Position numbers and translations under genes: made by a program. From Clostridia bacterium (GTDB taxonomy: Bacteria; Bacillota; Clostridia; Oscillospirales; Ruminococcaceae), in assembly GCA_009177225.1 (NCBI GenBank), contig WFLZ01000263.1:15697-23074 (forward strand): 7,378 nt of DNA, written 5' to 3'. Below the pieces are notes generated by a model. That model was given only the letters and a program-made list of their open reading frames with translations. It was not told where the DNA came from and searched no databases. The first letter of the stretch is position 1; every line of letters starts with the position of its first letter. Below, piece by piece: positions 1 to 6,025 of this stretch.

Positions 1-423
1 GAATATAAAAAACTTCTTGAAATTCTTTTTTACATACGCTGTTGTAACGTCGTCGCCGTCATTGAAATAAATCTGCAAAATAACAGGATATTTCAAATCA
101 TGTGACAAAACAAAGGAATAGTCTTTGTCATGTATCATTTTAATGACATCATGGAGACAATTATAATATCCGCCGGTATGGAATGTAACACCCCGGTACG
201 TTATACATGATGTTGCTGTATCATGTAGGTATTTACCCTTAAAAGCTAAATGGTCTACAGATTTCACGCTGTCCGGAAGTATAATATGATTTATATTATA
301 CTCCCTGAAAACACCATAAAATATATAGTTTACACCGTCAGGGACTATAATTTCATCTATTCTTTTATCATCGTTGTGATAGGCAACGAGGGAATTATAT
401 TTGTCTATTCCAAACTTTTCCAT
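1..423 (-). CDS. BspA-like leucine-rich repeat protein, partial (3' end beyond window)
   Basis: This frame starts with ATG at 423 and stays open for 141 codons to the left edge, so the C-terminus is missing. Residues 20-65 or so hold a short BspA-type (LRR_5-like) repeat, with VPDGV and LPDSV turns. It is followed by ITYRGVTF and a well-conserved LSHDLKYP...FNDGDDVTTAY block. It is a paralogue of the gene immediately upstream: the last 39 visible residues match 35 of 39. The ATG lies 2 nt after that gene's TAG, and its Shine-Dalgarno (GAGGAG) is embedded in the upstream gene's last codons, so the pair is probably cotranslated. I see no signal peptide or membrane segment, which suggests a cytoplasmic protein. 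The family is usually linked to protein-protein contacts, but the specific role here is unknown. Confidence 0.8.
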   Translation of the reverse strand, partial: MEKFGIDKYNSLVAYHNDDKRIDEIIVPDGVNYIFYGVFREYNINHIILPDSVKSVDHLAFKGKYLHDTATSCITYRGVTFHTGGYYNCLHDVIKMIHDKDYSFVLSHDLKYPVILQIYFNDGDDVTTAYVKKNFKKFFIF

Positions 424-425
424 GA

Positions 426-1070
426 CTAAAAATTATTCTCCTCTCTGTATTCTTCAAGCATATCAAAAACTTCATAACATTCTTTTTCGTCAGCTAATTT
501 GATGTACGTATTTATGTTGCGTTTGGTTATGAACTTTCCGCAATTGATAAGTTTTTTCATAATTTCAGAAACACTTTCAATGTATTCAAAGTAAAGACCT
601 TTAAATCCATATTTATTCTGAAAAATAATCTCATCTGTAAGAAATATAAAAAATTTCCTGAAATTCTTTTTTATATATGCCGTTGTAACATCATCGCCGT
701 CATTGAAATAAATCTGTAAGATAATGGGATATTTCAGGTCATGGGACAGTACGTGTGAATAATTTTTGTTGGCTATCATGTCAATTACTTCATTTATGCG
801 AAAAGAAACAATTATCGGTCTGAAAGTCACACCACGATATGTAATTGAGCGTACATCTGTGCCGAGGGTTGAAGTAGCATTCCAGAAAGCAGAACTCTCT
901 ATACTTTCAATACTGTCCGGAAGTGTAACAATATCAAGTTTTTTGTATTTCTTAAAAACAAAGCCTGATATATATTTTACACCGTCAGGGACTGTTATTT
1001 CCGTTACGTCCTTGTTGTCGTTGTGGTAAGCCGTAAGACAGCCGTTTTCATTTATTTCAAACTTTTCCAT
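426..1070 (-). CDS. BspA-like leucine-rich repeat protein, tandem paralogue
   Basis: This is a 214-residue protein. Residues 1-30 contain a cap-like segment (NGCLTAYHND) that leads into BspA-type leucine-rich repeat units around residues 23-63, with VPDGV and LPDSI turns. ITYRGVTF lies near 76-83. A charged, mostly helical-looking C-terminal part (about 95-214) has no motif I can name. There is no signal peptide, LPxTG anchor or membrane segment, unlike surface BspA proteins, so it is probably cytoplasmic. The start is supported by a strong GGAGGGAG ribosome binding site about 1083-1092. A second copy of the gene follows 2 nt downstream. The gene lies on the minus strand downstream of the small membrane protein, with a 64 nt gap. 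The function is unknown; the repeat assignment is reasonably firm, the role is not. Confidence 0.8.
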   Translation of the reverse strand: MEKFEINENGCLTAYHNDNKDVTEITVPDGVKYISGFVFKKYKKLDIVTLPDSIESIESSAFWNATSTLGTDVRSITYRGVTFRPIIVSFRINEVIDMIANKNYSHVLSHDLKYPIILQIYFNDGDDVTTAYIKKNFRKFFIFLTDEIIFQNKYGFKGLYFEYIESVSEIMKKLINCGKFITKRNINTYIKLADEKECYEVFDMLEEYREENNF

Positions 1071-1134
1071 ATATAAAAACGTTCTCCCTCCTGTATCCGT
1101 GAAATCCTGACGAAAATTTTATCTGCATAGAAAT

Positions 1135-1482
1135 CTAATTGTTTTTTGATTTGAAAGCAAGAACACTTTCAAAAATACAGACAGCAATAATAATTAAAGA
1201 AATGATTACTCCGGAAAAATTTTCTCCCACTATTCCTAATACTGAAGTAACAGCACTGCCATACATTGTTATTATTCCACAGAACCGTAAAATAAAATCC
1301 CTGTTTTTAAGATTGCTTTCTGAATAGAAAGGCAGAAATCTGCCGTCGTCAAATCCTTTCCAGAACAGAAAAGTAAGAAACATTACTCCCAGAATCGCTA
1401 CTATTACAAATGCCATAAATATTCTGAAGTCATTGTTATCACTTGAAAAAATTGAATAAATACAGATAACTATTGAAATCAT
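1135..1482 (-). CDS. small multi-pass membrane protein of unknown function
   Basis: The product is 115 residues from the first ATG and strongly hydrophobic. It has likely membrane segments at residues 1-13 (incomplete), 21-41, 63-85 and 91-110, and a charged loop at 42-62 containing FDDGRFLPFY. It ends in the basic tail KSKNN. I do not recognise the family. The start is doubtful. The ATG at 1482 has no convincing ribosome binding site and cuts the first membrane helix short. The frame stays open upstream, and a near-perfect Shine-Dalgarno (AAAGGTGGTGAT, 1542-1531) sits 7 nt before an in-frame ATA at 1527. Starting there adds 15 residues, including a basic KKLYSSRK stretch, and completes the first helix. 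A weak extended -10 (TGCTATACT, 1554-1546) precedes it but seems too close to the ribosome binding site. The gene is downstream of aroE (110 nt to this ATG, 65 nt to the ATA) and may be read through from it. Confidence 0.7.
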   Translation of the reverse strand: MISIVICIYSIFSSDNNDFRIFMAFVIVAILGVMFLTFLFWKGFDDGRFLPFYSESNLKNRDFILRFCGIITMYGSAVTSVLGIVGENFSGVIISLIIIAVCIFESVLAFKSKNN

Positions 1483-1530
1483 ATATCTGACAATTAAAAC
1501 TTTTCGTGAGGAATATAGCTTTTTTATATA

Positions 1531-1542
1531 ATCACCACCTTT
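1531..1542 (-). promoter_or_regulatory. strong ribosome binding site that argues for an upstream start of the membrane protein
   Basis: On the minus strand AAAGGTGGTGAT matches 11 of 12 bases of the ideal complement to the 16S rRNA 3' end (AAAGGAGGTGAT). It sits 7 nt before the in-frame ATA at 1527-1525, but 50 nt before the first ATG at 1482. Its quality suggests that translation begins near 1527. Confidence 0.55.
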
Positions 1543-1592
1543 GAAAGTATAGCACAGTTACGTCAGTCTGCACCCCCTTTCAGAATTTTCCA

Positions 1593-2429
1593 TTAATTGT
1601 TCATGGCGTTTACAGAATCTTCAACAGCTTTTATGATTTCCGAAATATCTTCTGCTTTAAACTCTCCGCCGTACCATATTTCGTGAGCCTTTACAGCCTG
1701 ATATACAAGCATTGACGCACCGCCGACAGCTACTTTTCCCTGTGAACGTACCTTTTTCATGAGAAGTGTTTCAGTAGGGTTATATATAGCGTCGAACACA
1801 CTTGAACACTTGTTTATAAGATTGTCAGAAATAGCACAGTTGTCAACTTTCGGGTACATACCTACAGGAGTAGCATTTATGATTAAATCAAAGCTGTCGT
1901 CAAGGGTTGAGATGTCAGCAATCTTTACAGAAGCGTCACTGCACTTTGAAAGAATTTCAGCCATGAGAATCTGTGCATTTTTTACGTCCTGCGGAATTAC
2001 GGCAAGCGTGAGTTTACCGCCGTGCAGTGCCGTTTCAATAGCCATCATGCGACCGACTCCGCCACAGCCTAAAACAGCAACGTTTTCACTTATCGGAAGA
2101 AGTTCGGCAGAACGGAGAAAACCGTCACAGTCTGTATTGTAGCCGGTAAGTCTGCCGTTGTCGTTACTTATGCAGTTCACGGAATTGTATCTTTCAGCAC
2201 TTTCGCCGAGTTTGTCCATAAACGGAATAACAGCCTGCTTGTGTGGGATTGTGACATTAATTCCCTTGAAACTTTTTATTAACTCCTCGCTTGACGAGAG
2301 ATTCTCCGGTGCAATGTCAACGAGTTCGTATGAAAAGTCACTGATACCGCTGAGTTTGAAAAGTCTTTCGTGAATAAGAGGGGACATTGAATGTCCGAGA
2401 GGGTGTCCGATTAACGCATATCTGTTCAT
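1593..2429 (-). CDS. aroE: shikimate dehydrogenase (NADP+)
   Basis: AroE reversibly reduces 3-dehydroshikimate to shikimate with NADPH in the cytoplasmic pathway to chorismate and the aromatic amino acids. The 278-residue length is typical. The N-terminal substrate domain has LGHSMSP with shikimate-binding Ser14 and Ser16, INVTIPHK with catalytic Lys64, and GYNTD with catalytic Asp100. The Rossmann domain has the GCGGVG dinucleotide loop at 121-126 and INATPVGMYP at 185-193. Gln244 in LVYQAVKAHE completes the usual substrate pocket. All key residues are present, so it should be active as AroE rather than a divergent YdiB/quinate type, although YdiB cannot be fully excluded. The start has an AAAGGAGA site about 10 nt upstream. 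It begins 18 nt after fabD on the same strand with no terminator between them, so the two are probably cotranscribed. Confidence 0.96.
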   Translation of the reverse strand: MNRYALIGHPLGHSMSPLIHERLFKLSGISDFSYELVDIAPENLSSSEELIKSFKGINVTIPHKQAVIPFMDKLGESAERYNSVNCISNDNGRLTGYNTDCDGFLRSAELLPISENVAVLGCGGVGRMMAIETALHGGKLTLAVIPQDVKNAQILMAEILSKCSDASVKIADISTLDDSFDLIINATPVGMYPKVDNCAISDNLINKCSSVFDAIYNPTETLLMKKVRSQGKVAVGGASMLVYQAVKAHEIWYGGEFKAEDISEIIKAVEDSVNAMNN

Positions 2430-2447
2430 GATAAAAAATCTCCTTTA

Positions 2448-3347
2448 TTATAAATTTGCAAGACCGTCAACGTTTTCTATGTTGAACGCTGTAACGTCTT
2501 TAAGTGTTTTCTTTACAAGTCCTGTGAGTGTTTTTCCCGGACCAAATTCAACAAATCTGTCCGCACCTGCTTCGCTCATTGCAGAAAGTTCAGACGTGAA
2601 TTTAACAGGTGAAACAATATGCTTTGCAAGCAGTGACGGCATATCCGAAAAGTCGGTAAGTTCTCCGCCTGTCACGTTGGAATAATATTTAACCTGTGGT
2701 GCTTTGAAAGTAATGGTCTTGGCAGTTTCATAGAACTTGTCAGCGGCTGTCTGCATAAGTTTTGAGTGAAAAGCACCTGCAACGCTCAACGGTACTACTC
2801 TTGCTTTCATTTCCTTGAAAACTTCTGTCACTTCTGCAACACCCTCAAGAGTTCCTGCAATAACAGTCTGCACGGGTGAATTGTAGTTAACTGCTGAAAC
2901 GTAATTTTCAGCCTTTTCACATACTTCCGCAACTATTTCAGGAGCGATTTTCATAACTGCCGCCATTGTACCCTTGTTGTTGCGTGCAGCTTCGTCCATA
3001 GCCTCAGCCCTTGCCTTTATGAGACGGAAAGCGTCCTCAAGCGTTATCATACCTGATGCCTGCATTGCGGCGTATTCTCCGAGTGAATGACCTGCAACGC
3101 CGTCAAACGTAAAGCCTTTCTGTTCTGCTGAACGGAGAGCCATAAGCGATACAGCCATTATTGCAGGCTGTGCGTTTATTGTGAGTGAAAGTTCCTCCTG
3201 CGGAATTTCTGTGAGTATTGACATGAGGTCACGACCGAGTATATCAGAGCCTGTTTCTATTATGCTTCTGACTGCTGAATCCTCCGCAAAGTCTTTTCCC
3301 ATGCCGGTATACTGCGAACCCTGTCCGGAAAATAATGAAATTGTCAT
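2448..3347 (-). CDS. fabD: malonyl-CoA:ACP transacylase
   Basis: FabD moves the malonyl group from CoA to the acyl carrier protein, supplying the extender for FabH and FabF. The 299 residues show GQGSQ at 8-12, the nucleophile elbow GHSLGE at 86-91 with catalytic Ser88, Arg113 that binds the malonyl carboxylate, and AFHS with catalytic His194. FVEFGPGKTLTGL at 265-277 is the usual C-terminal signature. The chosen ATG at 3347 gives the canonical MTISLFSGQGSQ beginning and has an AAGGAAG site about 11 nt upstream. The frame is open for 60 more codons to an ATG at 3527, but that extension is unlike FabD and would start at or before the predicted transcription start. The gene is divergent from fabH, whereas in many Firmicutes it lies between fabK and fabG on the same strand. 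It is followed by aroE after 18 nt. Confidence 0.97.
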   Translation of the reverse strand: MTISLFSGQGSQYTGMGKDFAEDSAVRSIIETGSDILGRDLMSILTEIPQEELSLTINAQPAIMAVSLMALRSAEQKGFTFDGVAGHSLGEYAAMQASGMITLEDAFRLIKARAEAMDEAARNNKGTMAAVMKIAPEIVAEVCEKAENYVSAVNYNSPVQTVIAGTLEGVAEVTEVFKEMKARVVPLSVAGAFHSKLMQTAADKFYETAKTITFKAPQVKYYSNVTGGELTDFSDMPSLLAKHIVSPVKFTSELSAMSEAGADRFVEFGPGKTLTGLVKKTLKDVTAFNIENVDGLANL

Positions 3348-3382
3348 AAATGATAACTTCCTTTCTGTGTTAATATATACTT

Positions 3383-3486
3383 CTGGCAAAAATAACCAGT
3401 TTCGGCTTTGCTTATTTGTGATAATCGACGATATTTTGTTAATCATTGAGTAAATTAAGAAAATATCATTGCAAAAAAGCCGGAAA
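3383..3486 (-). promoter_or_regulatory. potentially structured fabD leader
   Basis: The predicted fabD transcript has an untranslated leader of about 178 nt. A strong inverted repeat occupies 3430-3467: arms GATATTTT/AAAATATC, one mismatch, then TTAAT/ATTAA around a 10 nt loop. It is flanked by a possible long-range helix pairing 3400-3411 (TTTCGGCTTTGC) with 3471-3486 (GCAAAAAAGCCGGAAA), with a 3-A bulge and a single-G bulge. A small CTGG/CCAG hairpin (3383-3399) lies nearer the start codon. I recognise no known riboswitch core. The AT-rich hairpin could equally act as a DNA site, or be chance in AT-rich DNA, so this is a weakly supported element. Confidence 0.35.
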
Positions 3487-3500
3487 TGATTTAAAATAGA

Positions 3501-3529
3501 TATTGTATACTTTAACTTTGTATACAATA
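3501..3529. promoter_or_regulatory. perfect inverted repeat, probable operator shared by fabD and fabH
   Basis: TATTGTATAC (3501-3510) and GTATACAATA (3520-3529) are perfect 10-base inverted arms separated by the 9 nt TTTAACTTT. Each arm contains the palindrome GTATAC, and TTGTATAC recurs as a direct repeat 15 bases apart. The site covers the -35 and part of the spacer of the predicted fabH promoter, and the predicted fabD transcription start. A dimeric repressor bound here could block both genes. The core does not match the FapR or FabT consensus as I remember them; the GT...AC half-sites look more like those of GntR-family regulators, which is an inference. No regulator gene is in the window. 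Confidence 0.65.
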
Positions 3530-3539
3530 ATACTATAAC
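3512..3539 (+). promoter_or_regulatory. predicted promoter of the fabH-fabK-fabG-fabF operon
   Basis: A TTAACT -35 (3512-3517), 16 nt spacer and TATAAC -10 (3534-3539) would start transcription near 3546, giving a leader of about 50 nt before fabH. The -35 lies inside the spacer of the perfect inverted repeat. An alternative placement uses TTGTAT (3503-3508) with AATAAT (3526-3531) and a 17 nt spacer. The existence of a promoter here is likely; the exact boxes are uncertain. Confidence 0.45.
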
Positions 3540-3560
3540 ATAATTTTTCGTATTTTACAA
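3532..3560 (-). promoter_or_regulatory. predicted promoter of fabD-aroE
   Basis: On the minus strand TTGTAA (3560-3555), a 17 nt spacer and TATAGT (3537-3532) form a good sigma-A-type promoter, with an extended TG one base before the -10. Transcription would start near 3525, inside the inverted repeat. Its -10 overlaps that of the plus-strand promoter, so the two would exclude each other and share any repressor at 3501-3529. Confidence 0.6.
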
Positions 3561-3598
3561 CTGTTATTTTATAAATTATTTTAAAGGGAGTCTGACAG

Positions 3599-4585
3599 AT
3601 GGGTATTAATATTAAAGGGCTTGGGACTTATGTGCCTGAGCAGACACTTACAAATAAAGATTTCACAAAATTTGTTGATACAAATGATGAGTGGATTCGT
3701 ACAAGAACAGGTATAACAGAACGCCGTATGGCTGGCTGGGAACCTACATGGTATATGGGCACTCAGGCTGCTCTTAAAGCAATTGAAGAAGCAGGAATTT
3801 CCCCGTCTGATATAGGTCTTGTAATATCATCTACAGTGACTTCTGATTTTCTTACACCCAGTATGGCAAGCGTTATTCAGGATAAAACAGGTGCTGTAAA
3901 TGCTGCGGCTTTTGACATCAACGCCGCCTGTACAGGTTTTATTTATGCGATTGATACCGCAAGACGTTTTCTGGAAACTGATGACGATATGAAATATGCT
4001 CTTGTTGTTGCAAATGAAGCCCTTTCAAGATTTGTTGACTTTGAGGACAGAGCGTCGTGCATACTTTTCGGGGACGGTGCAGCCGCAGCAGTTGTTGAAA
4101 AAAGTGATAAAATCTATGCTTCGTACCTTGCTTCTGACGGAAGCGGTGCAGGTCATCTTTGTGCAAGGTCTTTGAACGTTGCACCTGAAATAAAAGTTGA
4201 AAATGATTTTGATGACGGCTTTACGAATAATCCGCTCCATAAACTCTATCAGAACGGCAAGGAAGTATATAAATTTGCAACTAACGCATTGCCGAAGTCC
4301 TTTGAGGTTATCTCGGAAAAATCCGGCATAAAAAAAGATGAAATTGACTGGTTCATACCTCATCAGGCTAATGTGAGAATTATTGAAACGGCTGCTAAAA
4401 AATTAGGTGTCTCAATGGATAAGTTTATTATAACACTTGACCATTACGGAAATACTTCCAGTGCATCAATTCCGCTTGCACTTTGTGAAGGTGTTGAAAA
4501 AGGCATTATAAAGCGTGGACAGAAACTTGCAATGATAGGTTTCGGAGCTGGACTTACCTATGGCGGAATAGTGCTTGAATATTAA
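3599..4585 (+). CDS. fabH: 3-oxoacyl-ACP synthase III (initiating ketoacyl-ACP synthase)
   Basis: FabH condenses a short acyl-CoA, usually acetyl- or branched-chain acyl-CoA in Gram-positives, with malonyl-ACP to begin fatty acid synthesis in the cytoplasm. The 328 residues fit the thiolase-fold family. EWIRTRTGITERR at 31-43 is the CoA-binding N-terminal signature. Cys111 in NAACTGF is the acylated nucleophile, His255 in PHQANVR and Asn285 in HYGNTSSASIP complete the Cys-His-Asn triad, and GFGAGLTYGG closes the C-terminus. All catalytic residues are present. The start is set by AAAGGGAG at 3583-3590, 8 nt before the ATG. It is the first gene of the plus-strand operon and diverges from fabD. 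Primer preference (straight or branched) cannot be read from the sequence. Confidence 0.97.
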   Translation: MGINIKGLGTYVPEQTLTNKDFTKFVDTNDEWIRTRTGITERRMAGWEPTWYMGTQAALKAIEEAGISPSDIGLVISSTVTSDFLTPSMASVIQDKTGAVNAAAFDINAACTGFIYAIDTARRFLETDDDMKYALVVANEALSRFVDFEDRASCILFGDGAAAAVVEKSDKIYASYLASDGSGAGHLCARSLNVAPEIKVENDFDDGFTNNPLHKLYQNGKEVYKFATNALPKSFEVISEKSGIKKDEIDWFIPHQANVRIIETAAKKLGVSMDKFIITLDHYGNTSSASIPLALCEGVEKGIIKRGQKLAMIGFGAGLTYGGIVLEY

Positions 4586-4621
4586 TCAAAAATATCAATC
4601 TGAAAAAGGAGAAACAAAATT

Positions 4622-5557
4622 ATGAAAACTAAAATAACTGAACTTCTCGGCTGTGAATACCCTATTATTCAGGGCGGTATGGCATGGGTTGCAGAGTATA
4701 AGCTTGCTTCTGCCGTTTCAAATGCCGGAGGTGTCGGACTTATCGCAGGCGGTAACGCTCCTATTGACTACCTCCGTGAACAGATTCGTCTGTGCAAGGA
4801 AAACACAGATAAGCCTTTCGGGGTTAACATCATGCTTATGAGCGACAATGCAGACGACCTTGCACAGCTTGTCATTGACGAGGGTGTTTCCGTTGTCACA
4901 ACAGGTGCGGGAAATCCCGGTAAGTATATTTCAGCATGGAAAGAAGCAGGCGTTAAGGTTATTCCTGTAGTTCCGGCTGTTGCACTCGCAAAGAGAATGG
5001 AAAGAGCAGGTGCGGACGCTGTTATTGCGGAAGGCACTGAATCGGGCGGTCATATCGGTGAAAATACCACAATGTGTCTTGTACCGCAGGTTGTGGACGC
5101 TGTTTCAATTCCCGTAATTGCTGCCGGCGGTATTGCTGACGGTCGTGGAATGGCTGCGTCATTCATGCTCGGTGCTGAGGGCGTACAGATTGGCACACGT
5201 TTTCTTGCTTCTGAGGAGTGTCAGATTCACCAGACTTTCAAAGACCTTGTTATAAAAGCAAAAGATACTGATAATATCGTTACAGGTCGCTATACGGGTC
5301 ACCCGTGCAGAAACATCAAGACAAAGTTTACAAAACAGCTTGCCAACGGCGAAAAGAACGGTTCACTTTCTCCCGACGAATTTGAAAAGCTTACAGTCGG
5401 TGCTTTAAGACGTGCGGTTGTTGACGGCGACGTTGACAGCGGTTCGTTCCTCTGCGGAGCTATTGCAGGCATGGTAAACGAAATAAAGCCATGCGATGCT
5501 ATTGTAAAGGAAATTATGGAACAGGCTGAAAAACTCCTTAACAAAGGAAACGTGTGA
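4622..5557 (+). CDS. fabK: enoyl-ACP reductase II (FMN-dependent)
   Basis: FabK carries out the last reduction of each elongation round, converting trans-2-enoyl-ACP to acyl-ACP with FMN and NAD(P)H. It belongs to the nitronate monooxygenase/FabK TIM-barrel family rather than the short-chain FabI or FabL types. The 311 residues show YPIIQGGMAWVA (13-24), AGGVGLIAGG (35-44), PFGVNIMLMS (65-74), ESGGHIG with the family's active-site His144, and the flavin phosphate-binding IPVIAAGGIADGRG (163-176) and GVQIGTRFLAS. The operon context between fabH and fabG separates it from true nitronate monooxygenases. FabK-type reductases are known for insensitivity to triclosan; no FabI is visible here. It starts 36 nt after fabH with AAAGGAG at 4605-4611, and no terminator lies between. 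Confidence 0.95.
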   Translation: MKTKITELLGCEYPIIQGGMAWVAEYKLASAVSNAGGVGLIAGGNAPIDYLREQIRLCKENTDKPFGVNIMLMSDNADDLAQLVIDEGVSVVTTGAGNPGKYISAWKEAGVKVIPVVPAVALAKRMERAGADAVIAEGTESGGHIGENTTMCLVPQVVDAVSIPVIAAGGIADGRGMAASFMLGAEGVQIGTRFLASEECQIHQTFKDLVIKAKDTDNIVTGRYTGHPCRNIKTKFTKQLANGEKNGSLSPDEFEKLTVGALRRAVVDGDVDSGSFLCGAIAGMVNEIKPCDAIVKEIMEQAEKLLNKGNV

Positions 5558-5561
5558 CAAG

Positions 5562-6020
5562 ATGAGTGAATTAAGTTTCAGATACTGCCCAGTGTGCGGT
5601 GAAGAACTTGAATCAGGAAAAATCAGACTTCCTGCGGAACATAGTTTAAGTTTAACGCAATATGTTGAATTTTACTCTGATTTGACACTTGAAAGCTGTA
5701 AAGGTCATGTATTAAAAAACGCATTCAAAGTATATGACAGAAGAACGGCTGTAAAAAAATCAGGAGAAAATATTCCGTCTGGATATTGTGAAAAATGTGA
5801 CAGGATTTTTGCGGAATTTGAAATGAGAGAAAAATATAATCCCATTGGTGAAGAAACAATACCCACTTACGATACGGATTATTATGAAGAATCCACAGAT
5901 AATCCCTATGAAGATAAAATTGTTTCTTATGATTTGGACAGTCATGACAAAAAATACAATAACATCGGCGGATATGAAATTATGACCGACAGTATAAAAT
6001 TTAATAAATCGGAGGATTAA
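5562..6020 (+). CDS. small zinc-ribbon protein of unknown function within the fab operon
   Basis: This is a 152-residue protein I cannot assign to a characterised family. An N-terminal YCPVCGEELESG (Cys9, Cys12) and a second YCEKCDRIF (Cys76, Cys79) could bind one zinc as a split zinc ribbon; Cys46 lies between them. After about residue 90 the sequence becomes acidic and tyrosine-rich (DTDYYEES, DNPYEDK) and looks disordered. The N-terminal CPxCGxExxxGxI pattern recalls small PF20097-like (DUF6487) proteins, but that is a memory-based guess. It has no membrane segment and no phosphopantetheine DSL site, so it is not an acyl carrier protein. The ATG lies 4 nt after fabK, with its AAAGGAA site inside the fabK 3' end. 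The fabG ribosome binding site (GGAGGA) lies in this gene's last codons, and fabG starts 5 nt after its stop, so the three are tightly coupled. Confidence 0.8.
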   Translation: MSELSFRYCPVCGEELESGKIRLPAEHSLSLTQYVEFYSDLTLESCKGHVLKNAFKVYDRRTAVKKSGENIPSGYCEKCDRIFAEFEMREKYNPIGEETIPTYDTDYYEESTDNPYEDKIVSYDLDSHDKKYNNIGGYEIMTDSIKFNKSED

Positions 6021-6025
6021 AAAAT

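Noticed and set aside
1546..1554. An extended -10 element (TGCTATACT, minus strand) as a promoter of the membrane protein gene.
   Set aside because: There is no convincing -35, and the start of transcription would fall inside the ribosome binding site.
1552..1571. A 20-base imperfect dyad around ACGT (GCACAGTTACGTCAGTCTGC) between aroE and the membrane protein, considered as a terminator or operator.
   Set aside because: Only 14 of 20 positions are symmetric, the stem would be broken by mismatches and there is no T-run in the direction of transcription.
1759..2373. Long plus-strand open frames opposite aroE, and similar antisense frames opposite fabH, fabK, fabG and fabF.
   Set aside because: They lie wholly antisense to well-supported enzymes, have no family-like motifs and have no ribosome binding site context; they are shadows of real coding frames.
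3348..3527. A 60-codon in-frame extension of fabD beginning at an ATG at 3527.
   Set aside because: It has no FabD similarity, lacks a good ribosome binding site, crosses the inverted repeat and begins at or before the predicted transcription start; the ATG at 3347 gives the canonical N-terminus and a ribosome binding site.
3570..3575. A second -10-like TATAAA closer to fabH.
   Set aside because: The matching -35 is poor and transcription would begin right at the ribosome binding site.
4622..5557. Annotation of the flavoprotein as a nitronate monooxygenase.
   Set aside because: The families are homologous, but the position between fabH and fabG, the length and the ESGGHIG motif favour FabK.
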